NCBI GenBank assembly: GCA_003232715.1
Contig: QIJG01000083.1
Span: forward strand, 1 to 16,891
DNA length: 16,891 nt
Direction of reading: 5' to 3'
DNA from: Nitrospirota bacterium
GTDB lineage: Bacteria > Nitrospirota > Thermodesulfovibrionia > Thermodesulfovibrionales > JdFR-85
Under the pieces are notes generated by a model. The model saw only the letters and a program-made list of their open reading frames with translations, did no database searches and was not told the DNA's origin. A program made the position numbers and the translations under genes. This document shows positions 1 through 7,547 of the stretch, one piece after another (position 1 is the first letter of the stretch; every line of letters begins with the position of its first letter).

Positions 1-65
1 CATCAATAAAGTAATACTTTTATTTGAAATAAATATCCTGATAATAAGGAGACGATAGAGATACC

Positions 66-530
66 ATGGCAATTCATAAAAACATTCTGGGGCTTATAGG
101 TAATACCCCCCTTGTAAGGATCAACCGGCTTGCAGGGGAAGGGGATGCAGAGGTATATGCAAAACTTGAAGGCTTTAATCCGGGGGGATCGGTAAAGGAC
201 AGAATTGCATTGCATATGATCGAGGTGGCAGAGAAGGAAGGAAAATTAAAGAGAGGCGGAACCATTATAGAGCCTACAAGTGGAAATACAGGGATTGGTC
301 TTGCAGTGGTAGCCGCAGTTAAAGGGTACAGACTCATCCTCACCATGTCTGAAGACATGACCCTTGAGAGAAGGCAGCTCCTTCAGGCTTTTGGAGCAGA
401 ACTGATACTGACCGAGGGCTCAAAGGGGATGATGGGGGCTGTGGAAAAGGCTGAGGAGTTATACCTTAAAAACAGAGATCGCTATTTTATGCGGAAACCC
501 CGACGCCCACAGAAAGACTACGGCCCCTGA
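66..530 (+). pseudogene. cysK: Cysteine synthase (O-acetylserine sulfhydrylase), 5' part of a broken gene
   Basis: N-terminal half of a PLP-dependent cysteine synthase, which makes L-cysteine from O-acetylserine and sulfide in the cytosol. Visible motifs: N-terminal GNTPLVR at residues 12-18, the PLP Schiff-base lysine K44 in GGSVKDR, and the substrate-binding loop PTSGNTG at 70-76. The start at 66 fits the family N-terminus; an AAGGAG lies at 46-51, unusually far (14 nt) from the ATG. The frame is true to family up to the YFM at 483-491. It then switches to an unrelated tail and stops at 528-530, while the family continues in another frame from 493. Family members have about eight residues (P-x-Q-F-x-N-P-A type) between YFM and NP(D/E)xHR. 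Here only 4 nt lie between ATG and the Asn codon, so about 20 nt appear to be missing. The truncated product would lack the GTGGT phosphate loop and be inactive. Confidence 0.9.
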
Positions 531-981
531 GATAATCAGAGACCTTGGCAGCGTACCGGATGCCTTTGTTGCAGGTATCGGCACCGGGGGGACCATAACA
601 GGAGTTGGCGAGGTGCTTAAGGAGCAACGCAGGGATTGTCATATCACAGCGGTTGAGCCGGCAGCATCAGCAGTCCTTTCAGGAGGGGAACCAGGACCCC
701 ACAAGATCGATGGAATAGGGGCCGGCTTCTTCTCAGGTGTACTAAACACAAAGATATACGATGAGGTTATCCCTGTAACGGATGATGACGCTTACGAAAT
801 GTCCAGGCAATTGGCACTAAAGGAAGGTCTGCTCACCGGGGTATCTTCCGGTGCAGCCATGTGGGCTGCACTCCAGGTTGCCGCACGGTTTGGCAGTGGG
901 AAAAAGATAGTCGTAATCCTGCCGGACAGGGGGGAGAGATATCTCAGTGCAGGTTTGTTTGATACAGCGAAACCAGCCTGA
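493..981 (+). pseudogene. cysK: Cysteine synthase, 3' part in shifted frame
   Basis: Continuation of the same cysteine synthase in a different frame, readable without a stop from codon 493 to TGA-terminated 981. It begins with NPDAHRKTTAPEI, then carries the PLP-phosphate loop GTGGT, the GIGAGF element, the SSGAA segment that contacts the cofactor ring, and the C-terminal PDRGERYLS. Together the two parts would give roughly 300 residues, the usual CysK length. No convincing ribosome-binding site or start codon precedes the fragment, so it is unlikely to be made alone. The remaining sequence is well conserved apart from the single lesion, so inactivation is recent or the deletion is an assembly error. 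Confidence 0.88.
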
Positions 982-1012
982 TTTTATTAAACCGGCAAAT
1001 AAATACGGAGAG

Positions 1013-1033
1013 ATGCTGAATCAAGTTCAGCAT
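1013..1033. repeat. Perfect 8-bp palindrome (REP-like) between convergent genes
   Basis: ATGCTGAA at 1013-1020 and TTCAGCAT at 1026-1033 form a perfect hairpin with loop TCAAG. It lies between the ends of cysK (+) and the RelA/SpoT gene (-). The core resembles ATGCTGAA...TTCAGCAT dispersed palindromes common in many bacterial genomes (recollection, not a search). There is no T-run, so intrinsic termination is possible but not supported. Confidence 0.55.
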
Positions 1034-1057
1034 GACAATAATCAAGTTGAGGTACTC

Positions 1058-2494
1058 CTATCGCCTAACCCTGAGGATACCCTCGGTTGATGCTATCTTC
1101 TGAGTAAGACTTGAAAGCTGGGATTTATCCTTTGCCTGTATAAAGAATGTGAAACGAGCCCTGCCATCCTGCGTTGAGGTTGCTTCGAGATGGGTGATAT
1201 TGACGTTCAAAGAAGAGAAAAGGGCACTGAGGTTTGCAAGTATTCCCGGCTGGTCCACTGTCTCCACATTAAGCTTTGTCAGCGAGGTGCTGTCCCCGGT
1301 GGAAGCCCAATCAACCCTGACGAGTCTTGCATCGTCTACAGCCAAACGATCGAGGTTAGGGCAATCCTGACGATGTATTGTCACCCCCTTGCCACGCGTT
1401 ATAAATCCTATTAACTGGTCACCCGGCACAGGATAACAGCAATGTGCCGTATGATAGAGGATATTATCCACCCCTTTTATGGTAATCCCTCCTATCTCCC
1501 TGGTCTTCTTGAGAGGTCTTTTCAGTAACCGCTCCTCTGCTGTTGTTTCTTCTTTCTTTTCGGGCTGCAACCTGTTGGCCACCTGCTGTGCCGAGACCTT
1601 GCCATATCCGATGGAGACGATCAGGTCTTCCTTGTTCCTCAGACTGAAGGACCCGGCTACTTCATCCATTTCATTTGACTTGATGATGGCCGGACTAAGC
1701 CCTCTCTTTCTGAAGGTTGTCTCCAGGATCTTGTTGCCAAGCTCCAGACTCTGCTTTCTCTCCTCAGCCTTTATCCATTGCTTTATCCTGCTTTTAGCCC
1801 TCTGGGTTACCACAAATTTCAGCCAGTCCCTGCTCGGACCATGAGAGGGTGATGTAATTATCTCAACTGCATCACCGCTTTGCAACTGATACCTCAACGG
1901 CACTATCCTTCCGTTAATCTTTGCCCCCACGCACTTATGACCAACCTCCGTGTGAATGCCATAGGCAAAATCCACCGGGGTCGATCCTGACGGAAGCTCT
2001 TTTATTTCACCTCCGGGGGTAAATACATAGACTACTTCGGGGACAACCTCGCCCTTAACAACATCAAGGAATTCCTTTGCATCGTGGAGGTCTTTTTGAG
2101 ACTGGATCAACTCCCTCAGCCACTTGATGTATTTTGCATCCTTCTGCAGTACCCTCCCCTCTTCCTTGTACATCCAGTGAGCGGCTATACCTTCTTCAGC
2201 TATCCTGTGCATCTCCTGAGTCCTGATCTGAAACTCAACCCTCTCGCCTTTGGGTCCGATTACCGAGGTATGCAGGGACTGGTACATATTGGACTTTGGA
2301 AGGGCGATATAATCCTTAAACCTCCCGGGGATCGGGGTCCAGAGCGAGTGAATTATTCCCAGTATTTCGTAGCAATGGTTTTTGGTGTCTGTAATTATCC
2401 TTAACCCCAACACATCATATAATTGTTCAAAGGGTATCCTCTGTATCTGCATCTTTCTGTAAATACCATAGAGGTGTTTGACCCTGCCGGACAC
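1058..2494 (-). CDS. RelA/SpoT-type (p)ppGpp enzyme, synthetase-TGS-ACT part (frameshifted from its N-terminus)
   Basis: C-terminal two thirds of a long RelA/SpoT homologue that makes and regulates (p)ppGpp in the stringent response. The 478-residue frame contains the synthetase domain (about 1-110; SGRVKHLYGIYRKM, GRFKDYIA at 57-64, YQSLHT at 71-76, EFQIRT), a TGS domain (about 153-214, VYVFTPGGEI), the conserved Cys-Cys region (HCCYPVPGD) and a C-terminal ACT domain (about 402-478, VDQPGILANLS). The frame opens at GTG 2494, one base after the stop of the upstream hydrolase part (TGA at 2498-2496). In the family these are one chain of about 700 residues. Reading upstream in this frame gives IAEVSGR, the natural join, so one extra or two missing bases near 2503-2508 separate the halves. 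Re-initiation at GTG could yield a separate synthetase; a broken gene or assembly indel is equally possible. Confidence 0.88.
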   Translation of the reverse strand: MSGRVKHLYGIYRKMQIQRIPFEQLYDVLGLRIITDTKNHCYEILGIIHSLWTPIPGRFKDYIALPKSNMYQSLHTSVIGPKGERVEFQIRTQEMHRIAEEGIAAHWMYKEEGRVLQKDAKYIKWLRELIQSQKDLHDAKEFLDVVKGEVVPEVVYVFTPGGEIKELPSGSTPVDFAYGIHTEVGHKCVGAKINGRIVPLRYQLQSGDAVEIITSPSHGPSRDWLKFVVTQRAKSRIKQWIKAEERKQSLELGNKILETTFRKRGLSPAIIKSNEMDEVAGSFSLRNKEDLIVSIGYGKVSAQQVANRLQPEKKEETTAEERLLKRPLKKTREIGGITIKGVDNILYHTAHCCYPVPGDQLIGFITRGKGVTIHRQDCPNLDRLAVDDARLVRVDWASTGDSTSLTKLNVETVDQPGILANLSALFSSLNVNITHLEATSTQDGRARFTFFIQAKDKSQLSSLTQKIASTEGILRVRR

Positions 2495-2495
2495 T

Positions 2496-3203
2496 TCAGC
2501 AATATTGTTTTAACTTCTCCTCTATCTGCTTTGCTACTTCACTAATATAGCCTTCCTGTGCTTCACGTCTCCTTGCCACTTTTTTAAGGAGATCCCTGTA
2601 TATATCCGGCATCAGGTATTTAAAGCTCATGTCCTCAAACTCTATCCTCATCCAGCCGATACCCAACCTGTTGGCAAGGGGTGCGTAAATATCAATGGTC
2701 TCCTGTGCAATTCTTTTCTGTCTGTTAGCCGGAAGATGCTGGAGGGTCTTGATATTATGTAATCTGTCGGCAAATTTTATGAGGATCACCCTTATGTCTT
2801 CTGCCATGGCAAGGAACATCCGCCTGAAATTCTCTGCCTGTGCATCTTCCCTCGTCTGAAACTGTATCTTGGCAAGCTTTGTCAGTGAACTTACGAGGAA
2901 GGCAACCTCTTCACCAAAGATTTCCTTGATGTCCTGCAGGTTTGTTTCCGTGTCCTCTACCGTATCATGAAGAAGACCTGCAATGATTGTCATTACATCC
3001 AGATGCATGTCTGCAAGCATTAATGCAACCGAAAGGGGGTGTCCTATATAGGGACTGCCCTCTTTTCTTGTCTGGCTGCAATGTGCCTCATGTGAAAAAT
3101 AATAGGCCTTTCTAAGCAGAGAGATATCCGCATCAGGGGAATAAGAGCGTATCTTTTCCGTCAGTTCATTCAGGGTTATCAGTTTGTCCCTATTTGTGCC
3201 CAT
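2496..3203 (-). CDS. RelA/SpoT-type (p)ppGpp enzyme, HD hydrolase part (frameshifted from its C-terminus)
   Basis: N-terminal part of the RelA/SpoT homologue, an HD-family Mn-dependent (p)ppGpp 3'-pyrophosphohydrolase. From the ATG at 3203 it is 235 residues. The catalytic motifs are intact: TRKEGSPYIGHP with H55, the HD pair H79-D80 in LLHDTVEDT (E83, D84), and the downstream FADRLHN that supplies a further metal/catalytic Asp. The chain ends at KQYC just before the synthetase domain, because the frame is lost there. I prefer ATG 3203 over a TTG at 3239: residues before 3203 are not family-like and a -10-like TATATT sits at 3216-3211, 7 nt before the ATG. If the break is real, the cell would have a free hydrolase domain without its synthetase and regulatory tail. 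Confidence 0.87.
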   Translation of the reverse strand: MGTNRDKLITLNELTEKIRSYSPDADISLLRKAYYFSHEAHCSQTRKEGSPYIGHPLSVALMLADMHLDVMTIIAGLLHDTVEDTETNLQDIKEIFGEEVAFLVSSLTKLAKIQFQTREDAQAENFRRMFLAMAEDIRVILIKFADRLHNIKTLQHLPANRQKRIAQETIDIYAPLANRLGIGWMRIEFEDMSFKYLMPDIYRDLLKKVARRREAQEGYISEVAKQIEEKLKQYC

Positions 3204-3210
3204 ATTTAAT

Positions 3211-3239
3211 AATATAATCTTTTCACAAACTTTGTCCAA
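3211..3239 (-). promoter_or_regulatory. Putative promoter of the RelA/SpoT gene
   Basis: On the minus strand TATATT (3216-3211) follows TTGGAC (3239-3234) with a 17-nt spacer. The -35 match is weak (TTG only) and the -10 match is 5 of 6. The ATG at 3203 begins 7 nt after the -10, where transcription would start, implying a leaderless or nearly leaderless mRNA. No Shine-Dalgarno sequence is visible. Confidence 0.4.
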
Positions 3240-3321
3240 GTCGAGGCAGAGGAGACAAGACAGAGTCCTGAACCCGTATCACCGTCGTTTAACTTCTTTA
3301 CGAAAGAATCATGATTTTTTG

Positions 3322-3349
3322 TATAATAGAGGTGATTTTAAAAGGGGTG
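3322..3349 (+). promoter_or_regulatory. -10 element and ribosome-binding site of the small Cys-rich gene
   Basis: A consensus TATAAT lies at 3322-3327 and a purine-rich AAGGGGTG at 3342-3349, 6 nt before the ATG at 3356. A -35 is poor (TTTACG at 3297-3302, spacer 19). Unlike several neighbours, this gene has a normal leader with a ribosome-binding site. Confidence 0.45.
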
Positions 3350-3355
3350 TACGTA

Positions 3356-3568
3356 ATGGAATGTACCAAGACAGCTAATCTAAAGAAATGTAACTGCTCA
3401 TATGGATCATGCTCAAGAAAGGGGAAGTGTTGTGAATGCCTTCTCTATCACAGACGGCAGGGAGAGTTACCGGCCTGTTTCTTTCATGAATCCTATGAAA
3501 GGAGTTATGACCGTTCCGTGGAAAACTTTATGAAGATGGTCCAGGCAGTGGGGATGAGAACAAGTTAG
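3356..3568 (+). CDS. Small cysteine-rich protein, DUF6485-like
   Basis: A 70-residue soluble protein of unknown function. It starts MECTKTANLKKCNC and has seven cysteines before residue 35, in C-x-C, C and CCEC groupings, plus one in PACFFH. This is followed by a YDRSVENF tail. The pattern matches my recollection of the family called DUF6485, found in anaerobes and often called a cytosolic protein. The cysteine spacing suggests metal (Zn or Fe-S) binding, which is inference. The ATG at 3356 is chosen because AAGGGGTG precedes it by 6 nt and the family begins with MEC; an upstream in-frame ATG at 3311 would put the promoter inside the gene. It stands alone between the divergent RelA/SpoT gene and a tRNA. 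Confidence 0.8.
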   Translation: MECTKTANLKKCNCSYGSCSRKGKCCECLLYHRRQGELPACFFHESYERSYDRSVENFMKMVQAVGMRTS

Positions 3569-3634
3569 ATTATTCAATATTCAATTCATCGGACTCCGGT
3601 CACTGAAAATGGATTAATAATAGATAATCAATAT

Positions 3635-3717
3635 GCCGGAGTGGTGGAATGGCAGACGCGGTGGACTCAAAATCCACTGGGCTTCGGCCCGTGCGGGTTC
3701 GAATCCCGCCTCCACCA
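3635..3717 (+). tRNA. tRNA-Leu(CAA) with damaged acceptor stem
   Basis: Class II tRNA. The anticodon stem GTGGA/TCCAC (3661-3665/3673-3677) encloses loop CTCAAAA with anticodon CAA at 3668-3670. The variable arm GGGC-TTCG-GCCC follows, then a T arm GCGGG-TTCGAAT-CCCGC. The 5' acceptor strand is GCCGGAG (3635-3641). Its partner should read CTCCGGC followed by ACCA, but the sequence reads CTCCACCA (3710-3717), as if GGC had been deleted. As written, acceptor positions 2-71 and 3-70 are mismatched, or only four pairs form before the encoded ACCA. The gene body is certain; function is doubtful. A UAA-anticodon tRNA-Leu could cover UUG codons by wobble. Confidence 0.8.
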
Positions 3718-3808
3718 TTTTTTTCAGGATTTTCAGGATAATCAGAAAAACCTGGAGTTATGGAGGATTGGAGTTTTAATTGTCTTTTTGTATATAAAGG
3801 AGGTGATT

Positions 3809-4324
3809 ATGAAGCAACATGCAATCAGAACTACTGCTATAGTAATATTTTTCCTGTTAACTCTCTCGGTTAAGGGATTTGCGAACCCCTGGGCCATAGA
3901 TGGAATGATTGGGAAAGAAGCGTCACCATTCACTCTTAAAAACCTGAGCGGACAGGAGGTAAGTCTTACGGATTTCCGCGGAAAGGTAATCCTTCTGAAT
4001 TTCTGGGCCACATGGTGTCCTCCCTGCATTGCAGAGATCCCAAGGTTCAATAAACTGAGAAAGGCCTATGCTAAAAAGAATTTTGAGATCGTAGCCGTGT
4101 CAACCGACAGGTCATTATCAACTGCCAGAAAATTTATCAGAAAGCATCCTGTTTCATTCATTGTACTTCACGACTCAAGCATAAAGGTGTCGCGTAAATA
4201 CAATGTCTTTTCAATTCCTACAACATTTCTGATTGACAAAAAGGGTAAGATAGTCGAGAAATTCCTTGGCGGACATGACTGGAATTCCCCTGAGATCAGA
4301 AAGAAAATTGATGAGCTTTTATAA
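3809..4324 (+). CDS. Exported TlpA/ResA-like thioredoxin-fold protein
   Basis: A 171-residue thiol-disulfide oxidoreductase of the TlpA/ResA/AhpC-TSA type. Residues 1-25 are an export signal (basic start, hydrophobic AIVIFFLLTLSV, cleavage likely after GFA25). The mature domain has the PFTLKNLSGQ entry strand, the redox motif WCPPC with C70 and C73, and the cis-proline at P137 in SIPTTFLID. It would act outside the cytoplasmic membrane as a reductant, for example in cytochrome c maturation, but no ccm/ccs genes are present here to say which. ATG 3809 is chosen over upstream frames that overlap the tRNA because a perfect Shine-Dalgarno AAGGAGGTGAT (3797-3807) precedes it. It is followed after 52 nt by uvrA. 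Confidence 0.9.
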   Translation: MKQHAIRTTAIVIFFLLTLSVKGFANPWAIDGMIGKEASPFTLKNLSGQEVSLTDFRGKVILLNFWATWCPPCIAEIPRFNKLRKAYAKKNFEIVAVSTDRSLSTARKFIRKHPVSFIVLHDSSIKVSRKYNVFSIPTTFLIDKKGKIVEKFLGGHDWNSPEIRKKIDELL

Positions 4325-4376
4325 TAAATATGGAACAACAGAGCAGTAGAGTAAAAGAACCATAGAAAACAAATAC

Positions 4377-7163
4377 ATGCGTTACCTGATAATAGAAGGG
4401 GCCCGGCAGAACAATCTCAGGAACATTTCCCTCCGCCTCCCTCATAACAGCATCATAACAGTAACAGGTCTTTCAGGTTCAGGAAAGTCCTCGCTCGCCT
4501 TTGATACTATCTTTGCCGAAGGGCAGTGGAGGTTTATTGAGTCACTCTCTACCTACGCAAGGCTTTTTCTTGAAAAACTCGACCGCCCGGACGTTGATTC
4601 CATCCGGAATATAAGGCCTGCAATCGCCCTTGAGCAAAAAAACCCTGTTAAGGGTGCCCGCTCAACAGTAGGAACCCTTACAGAGATTCACGACCTCTTT
4701 CGTCTTCTCTATGCAAGAATAGCAAGACCCTATTGTCCGGAGTGTGGTAAAGAGGTAAGACAGTGGAGTGTTGATGATATCATCACGGAACTCCTGGGAC
4801 ATTATAACGATGAAAGGGTAATGATAACCTTCAAGACATCCGCCACCCCCGAGGAACTATTGAAAGAAGGTTTTTCACGCATATGGAACGGTGATGAGAT
4901 AGTAGATTTGGGAGTAAAGGGTTCAGGGTCCGGCGTTCAGAAACCCGCAATCCGCGACTCACAAACTCTAACCGGCAAACTGGTCGTGGTTGTTGACAGG
5001 GTAGTAATTAAGGACAGCCCGAGATTAACAGACTCTCTTGATCTTGCTTACAGGAAAGGTTGCGGCAGGATTACACTCTATCTCTTCAGACAGGACAATG
5101 CCACCCTTAAGATTGTGCCCCTGAGGTTTTCTGCAGAAAGCATCTGTGACTCCTGTGGTACGAAGGTGCCGGACCCAACGCCCCTGCTATTCTCATTCAA
5201 CCACCCGGTTGGCGCCTGTCCGGAATGTAAAGGATTCGGCAATATTCTGAAGTATGATGAGGCCCTTATAGTTCCTGACCCATCGCTGTCAATTACAGAG
5301 GGAGCAATAGAGCCATGGGAGAAACCTGCTGCCGGGTGGTGGAAGGAACAGATACTCAGAGGTGCAAAAAAGGAAGGCATTGACCTTCACAAACCATTTT
5401 CAGACCTTACAGTTGAAGAGAAGGAAAAAATATTCAGGGGCAGCAGACATTTTTACGGGATAGACGACTTCTTTGAGGACCTTGAAACCAAACGCTATAA
5501 ACTCCACGTCAGGGTTTTTCTAAGCCGTTACCGCTCAAGAAAGGACTCACTTGTCTACAGGATTGCCGGACAGGACATTGCCGGGCTTGGTGAGGTGCCG
5601 ATTGGAAATCTCCTATCTTTTTTCAGCAACCTCGGTCTCACCTCATATGAACAGGACGTCTCCAGAGAGGTTTTGAGGCAGGTACGGATGAAGCTTGAGT
5701 TTCTGAAAAGAGTGGGGCTCGATTATCTTACCCTGAACAGGCTTGGCAAGACACTCTCAGGAGGCGAATACCAGCGGGTAAACCTTGCAAACCAGATAGC
5801 ATCATACCTTACAGGTACTCTCTACGTCCTTGATGAACCGACTGTCGGACTTCATGCAAGGGACACGGACAGGATTGTAAATATAATCAGGGAGATAGCC
5901 TCTCTGGGCAATACGGTAATAATCGTGGAGCATGACAAAAAGGTGATCAATTCTTCAGACTGGGTAGTTGAACTTGGCCCCGGTGGAGGACGGGAGGGTG
6001 GAGAGATCGTCTATTCAGGGCCAAGGGATGATTTTTTAAATACCGATACCATAACAGCAAGATACCTGAAGGGGCTTGACAGGGACAGACTCCGGAACCT
6101 CCGTAAGAGGGGGATTAAATCGCTCAGGGGCAAAGAATACTTTACCCTGAAAGGGGCTCAGGGGAATAATCTCAAGGGCATAGACCTTAAAATTCCTCTG
6201 GACAGTTTTACCGTAGTAACCGGGGTTTCCGGTTCAGGAAAGAGCTCCCTCATTGTGGAGACCCTTTACAGGGCACTGGCACGTCATTTCAGACACTCCC
6301 ACGAGCATCCCCTCCCCTTTGAATCCATCAAGGGGGCTGAAGACCTGAAGGGTGCGCGCCTTATTGACCAGGCGCCTATCGGAAAAACCCCGCGCTCAAA
6401 CCCTGCAACCTACCTCAAGGTCTTTGACTATATAAGAAAACTGTATGCAGCACAAGCATACTCAAGGGCTCATGGATATACTCCGGGATTTTTTTCCTTC
6501 AATGTCTCTGGTGGGAGATGCGAAAGGTGTAAGGGGGAAGGGTTTGAAAGGCTTGAGATGTATTTTTTTGAGGACCTGTTTGTCAGATGTGAAGAGTGCG
6601 ACGGCAGACGCTACGGCCCTGAGGCATTAAAGGTAACCTACCGGGGGAAAAACATCCATGATGTCCTTGAAATGACGATAGACGAGGCAGTACAGTTTTT
6701 CTTCACAGAGGAATTTATACGCTCAAAACTTGCAATTATGCAGGAGATTGCCCTTGGCTATCTCAGGCTTGGACAGTCAGCCACAACCTTGTCGGGTGGT
6801 GAGGCCCAGCGACTCAAGATATGCGCTGAACTTGGCAGTCCAAAAAAGAAAACAGGTCTCCTGTACATACTCGATGAGCCCACGGTAGGGCTGCACTACA
6901 GGGACGTCCTTGCACTCTTAAAGGTACTGCGGCATCTTGTTGATGAGGGCAATACCGTGGTTGTAATCGAACATAACCTGGATGTAGTCAGTGTGGCAGA
7001 CTGGGTGGTGGACCTCGGCCCTGAGGGAGGACCTGAGGGTGGCAACATCGTGTTTGAAGGCCCCCCGGAAAAACTCATATTCTGCAGCGAGTCATATACG
7101 GGGAAATACCTCAAAGAGGAAGGATACAAGATAGAGACTTTGTCTCAAATCGTGTATAATTAA
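4377..7163 (+). CDS. uvrA: UvrA-type excinuclease ATPase, divergent paralogue
   Basis: A 928-residue tandem ABC ATPase of the UvrA family, which recognises damaged DNA and loads UvrB in nucleotide excision repair. First module: Walker A GLSGSGKSS at 31-39, zinc module C257-x2-C260/C281-x2-C284, signature LSGGE at 460-464, Walker B LYVLDEP at 482-488. Second module: Walker A GVSGSGKSS at 616-624, zinc module C715-x2-C718/C738-x2-C741, signature LSGGE at 805-809, Walker B LYILDEP at 829-835. The region between the first Walker A and first zinc module is full length, so a UvrB-binding-type domain is present. Several normally invariant positions differ (GQWRFIESLSTYARLFL, ALEQKNPVKGARSTVGT), suggesting a lineage-specific paralogue. 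No Shine-Dalgarno is obvious before ATG 4377. fxsA starts 3 nt after the stop. Confidence 0.93.
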   Translation: MRYLIIEGARQNNLRNISLRLPHNSIITVTGLSGSGKSSLAFDTIFAEGQWRFIESLSTYARLFLEKLDRPDVDSIRNIRPAIALEQKNPVKGARSTVGTLTEIHDLFRLLYARIARPYCPECGKEVRQWSVDDIITELLGHYNDERVMITFKTSATPEELLKEGFSRIWNGDEIVDLGVKGSGSGVQKPAIRDSQTLTGKLVVVVDRVVIKDSPRLTDSLDLAYRKGCGRITLYLFRQDNATLKIVPLRFSAESICDSCGTKVPDPTPLLFSFNHPVGACPECKGFGNILKYDEALIVPDPSLSITEGAIEPWEKPAAGWWKEQILRGAKKEGIDLHKPFSDLTVEEKEKIFRGSRHFYGIDDFFEDLETKRYKLHVRVFLSRYRSRKDSLVYRIAGQDIAGLGEVPIGNLLSFFSNLGLTSYEQDVSREVLRQVRMKLEFLKRVGLDYLTLNRLGKTLSGGEYQRVNLANQIASYLTGTLYVLDEPTVGLHARDTDRIVNIIREIASLGNTVIIVEHDKKVINSSDWVVELGPGGGREGGEIVYSGPRDDFLNTDTITARYLKGLDRDRLRNLRKRGIKSLRGKEYFTLKGAQGNNLKGIDLKIPLDSFTVVTGVSGSGKSSLIVETLYRALARHFRHSHEHPLPFESIKGAEDLKGARLIDQAPIGKTPRSNPATYLKVFDYIRKLYAAQAYSRAHGYTPGFFSFNVSGGRCERCKGEGFERLEMYFFEDLFVRCEECDGRRYGPEALKVTYRGKNIHDVLEMTIDEAVQFFFTEEFIRSKLAIMQEIALGYLRLGQSATTLSGGEAQRLKICAELGSPKKKTGLLYILDEPTVGLHYRDVLALLKVLRHLVDEGNTVVVIEHNLDVVSVADWVVDLGPEGGPEGGNIVFEGPPEKLIFCSESYTGKYLKEEGYKIETLSQIVYN
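7155..7160 (+). promoter_or_regulatory. TATAAT hexamer 6 nt before fxsA
   Basis: A perfect TATAAT overlaps the last codons of uvrA and ends 6 nt before the fxsA ATG. This is the distance expected if transcription began at or next to the start codon. No -35 or Shine-Dalgarno is evident. It could be chance, since the bases also encode Tyr-Asn of UvrA. Confidence 0.25.
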
Positions 7164-7166
7164 ATA

Positions 7167-7547
7167 ATGTTTTTCAAATTATTAGTGATATTTATTGTTG
7201 TGCCTGTTATTGAGCTTTCCCTTTTAATAAAGGTTGGCTCTATTATAGGTACGCTAAACACGGTAATAATAGTATTGCTGACTGCCGTTATAGGCGCTTA
7301 CCTGGTCAAAATGGAGGGGCTGAGCGTTATGTACCGCATACAGAAGAATATGATGGAAGGTATATTCCCTGCTGAAGAGTTGATCGACGGTATGATGATT
7401 CTGATAGCTGGTGTACTTCTCCTTACCCCTGGATTCATTACCGATACCATCGGGTTCCTTATGGTCTTTCCAGGCTCAAGGAATGTAATTAAAAGGATTG
7501 CAAGACGTTACTTTGATAAACGTATAACCTCTATACATATCAGGTAA
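7167..7547 (+). CDS. fxsA: FxsA family inner-membrane protein
   Basis: A 126-residue membrane protein of the FxsA family. In E. coli, FxsA is known for easing phage T7 exclusion when overproduced; its normal role is unknown. Visible: an N-terminal hydrophobic pair (residues 3-24 and about 26-47, with VPVIELSLLIKVG and AVIGAYLV), a cytoplasmic or interfacial stretch MYRIQKNMMEG, and a further segment around 75-100 containing the family hallmark LLLTPGFITDTIGF. The C-terminus is basic. The usual length is 120-160 residues, so it is complete. It starts 3 nt after the uvrA stop, so it is either co-transcribed and coupled with uvrA or made from the TATAAT just upstream. Confidence 0.9.
   Translation: MFFKLLVIFIVVPVIELSLLIKVGSIIGTLNTVIIVLLTAVIGAYLVKMEGLSVMYRIQKNMMEGIFPAEELIDGMMILIAGVLLLTPGFITDTIGFLMVFPGSRNVIKRIARRYFDKRITSIHIR

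Noticed and set aside
2496..2510. Programmed ribosomal frameshift joining the two RSH halves
   Set aside because: No slippery heptamer, and tRNA-Cys on UGC cannot re-pair after a +1 move; kept only as a remote alternative.
3635..3740. Integration site (att) of a mobile element at the tRNA 3' end
   Set aside because: No integrase and no duplicated tRNA 3' segment in the window; a simple GGC deletion explains the sequence.
3641..3808. Upstream extension of the thioredoxin gene into the tRNA
   Set aside because: It would translate the tRNA gene; the perfect Shine-Dalgarno and the signal peptide fix the start at 3809.
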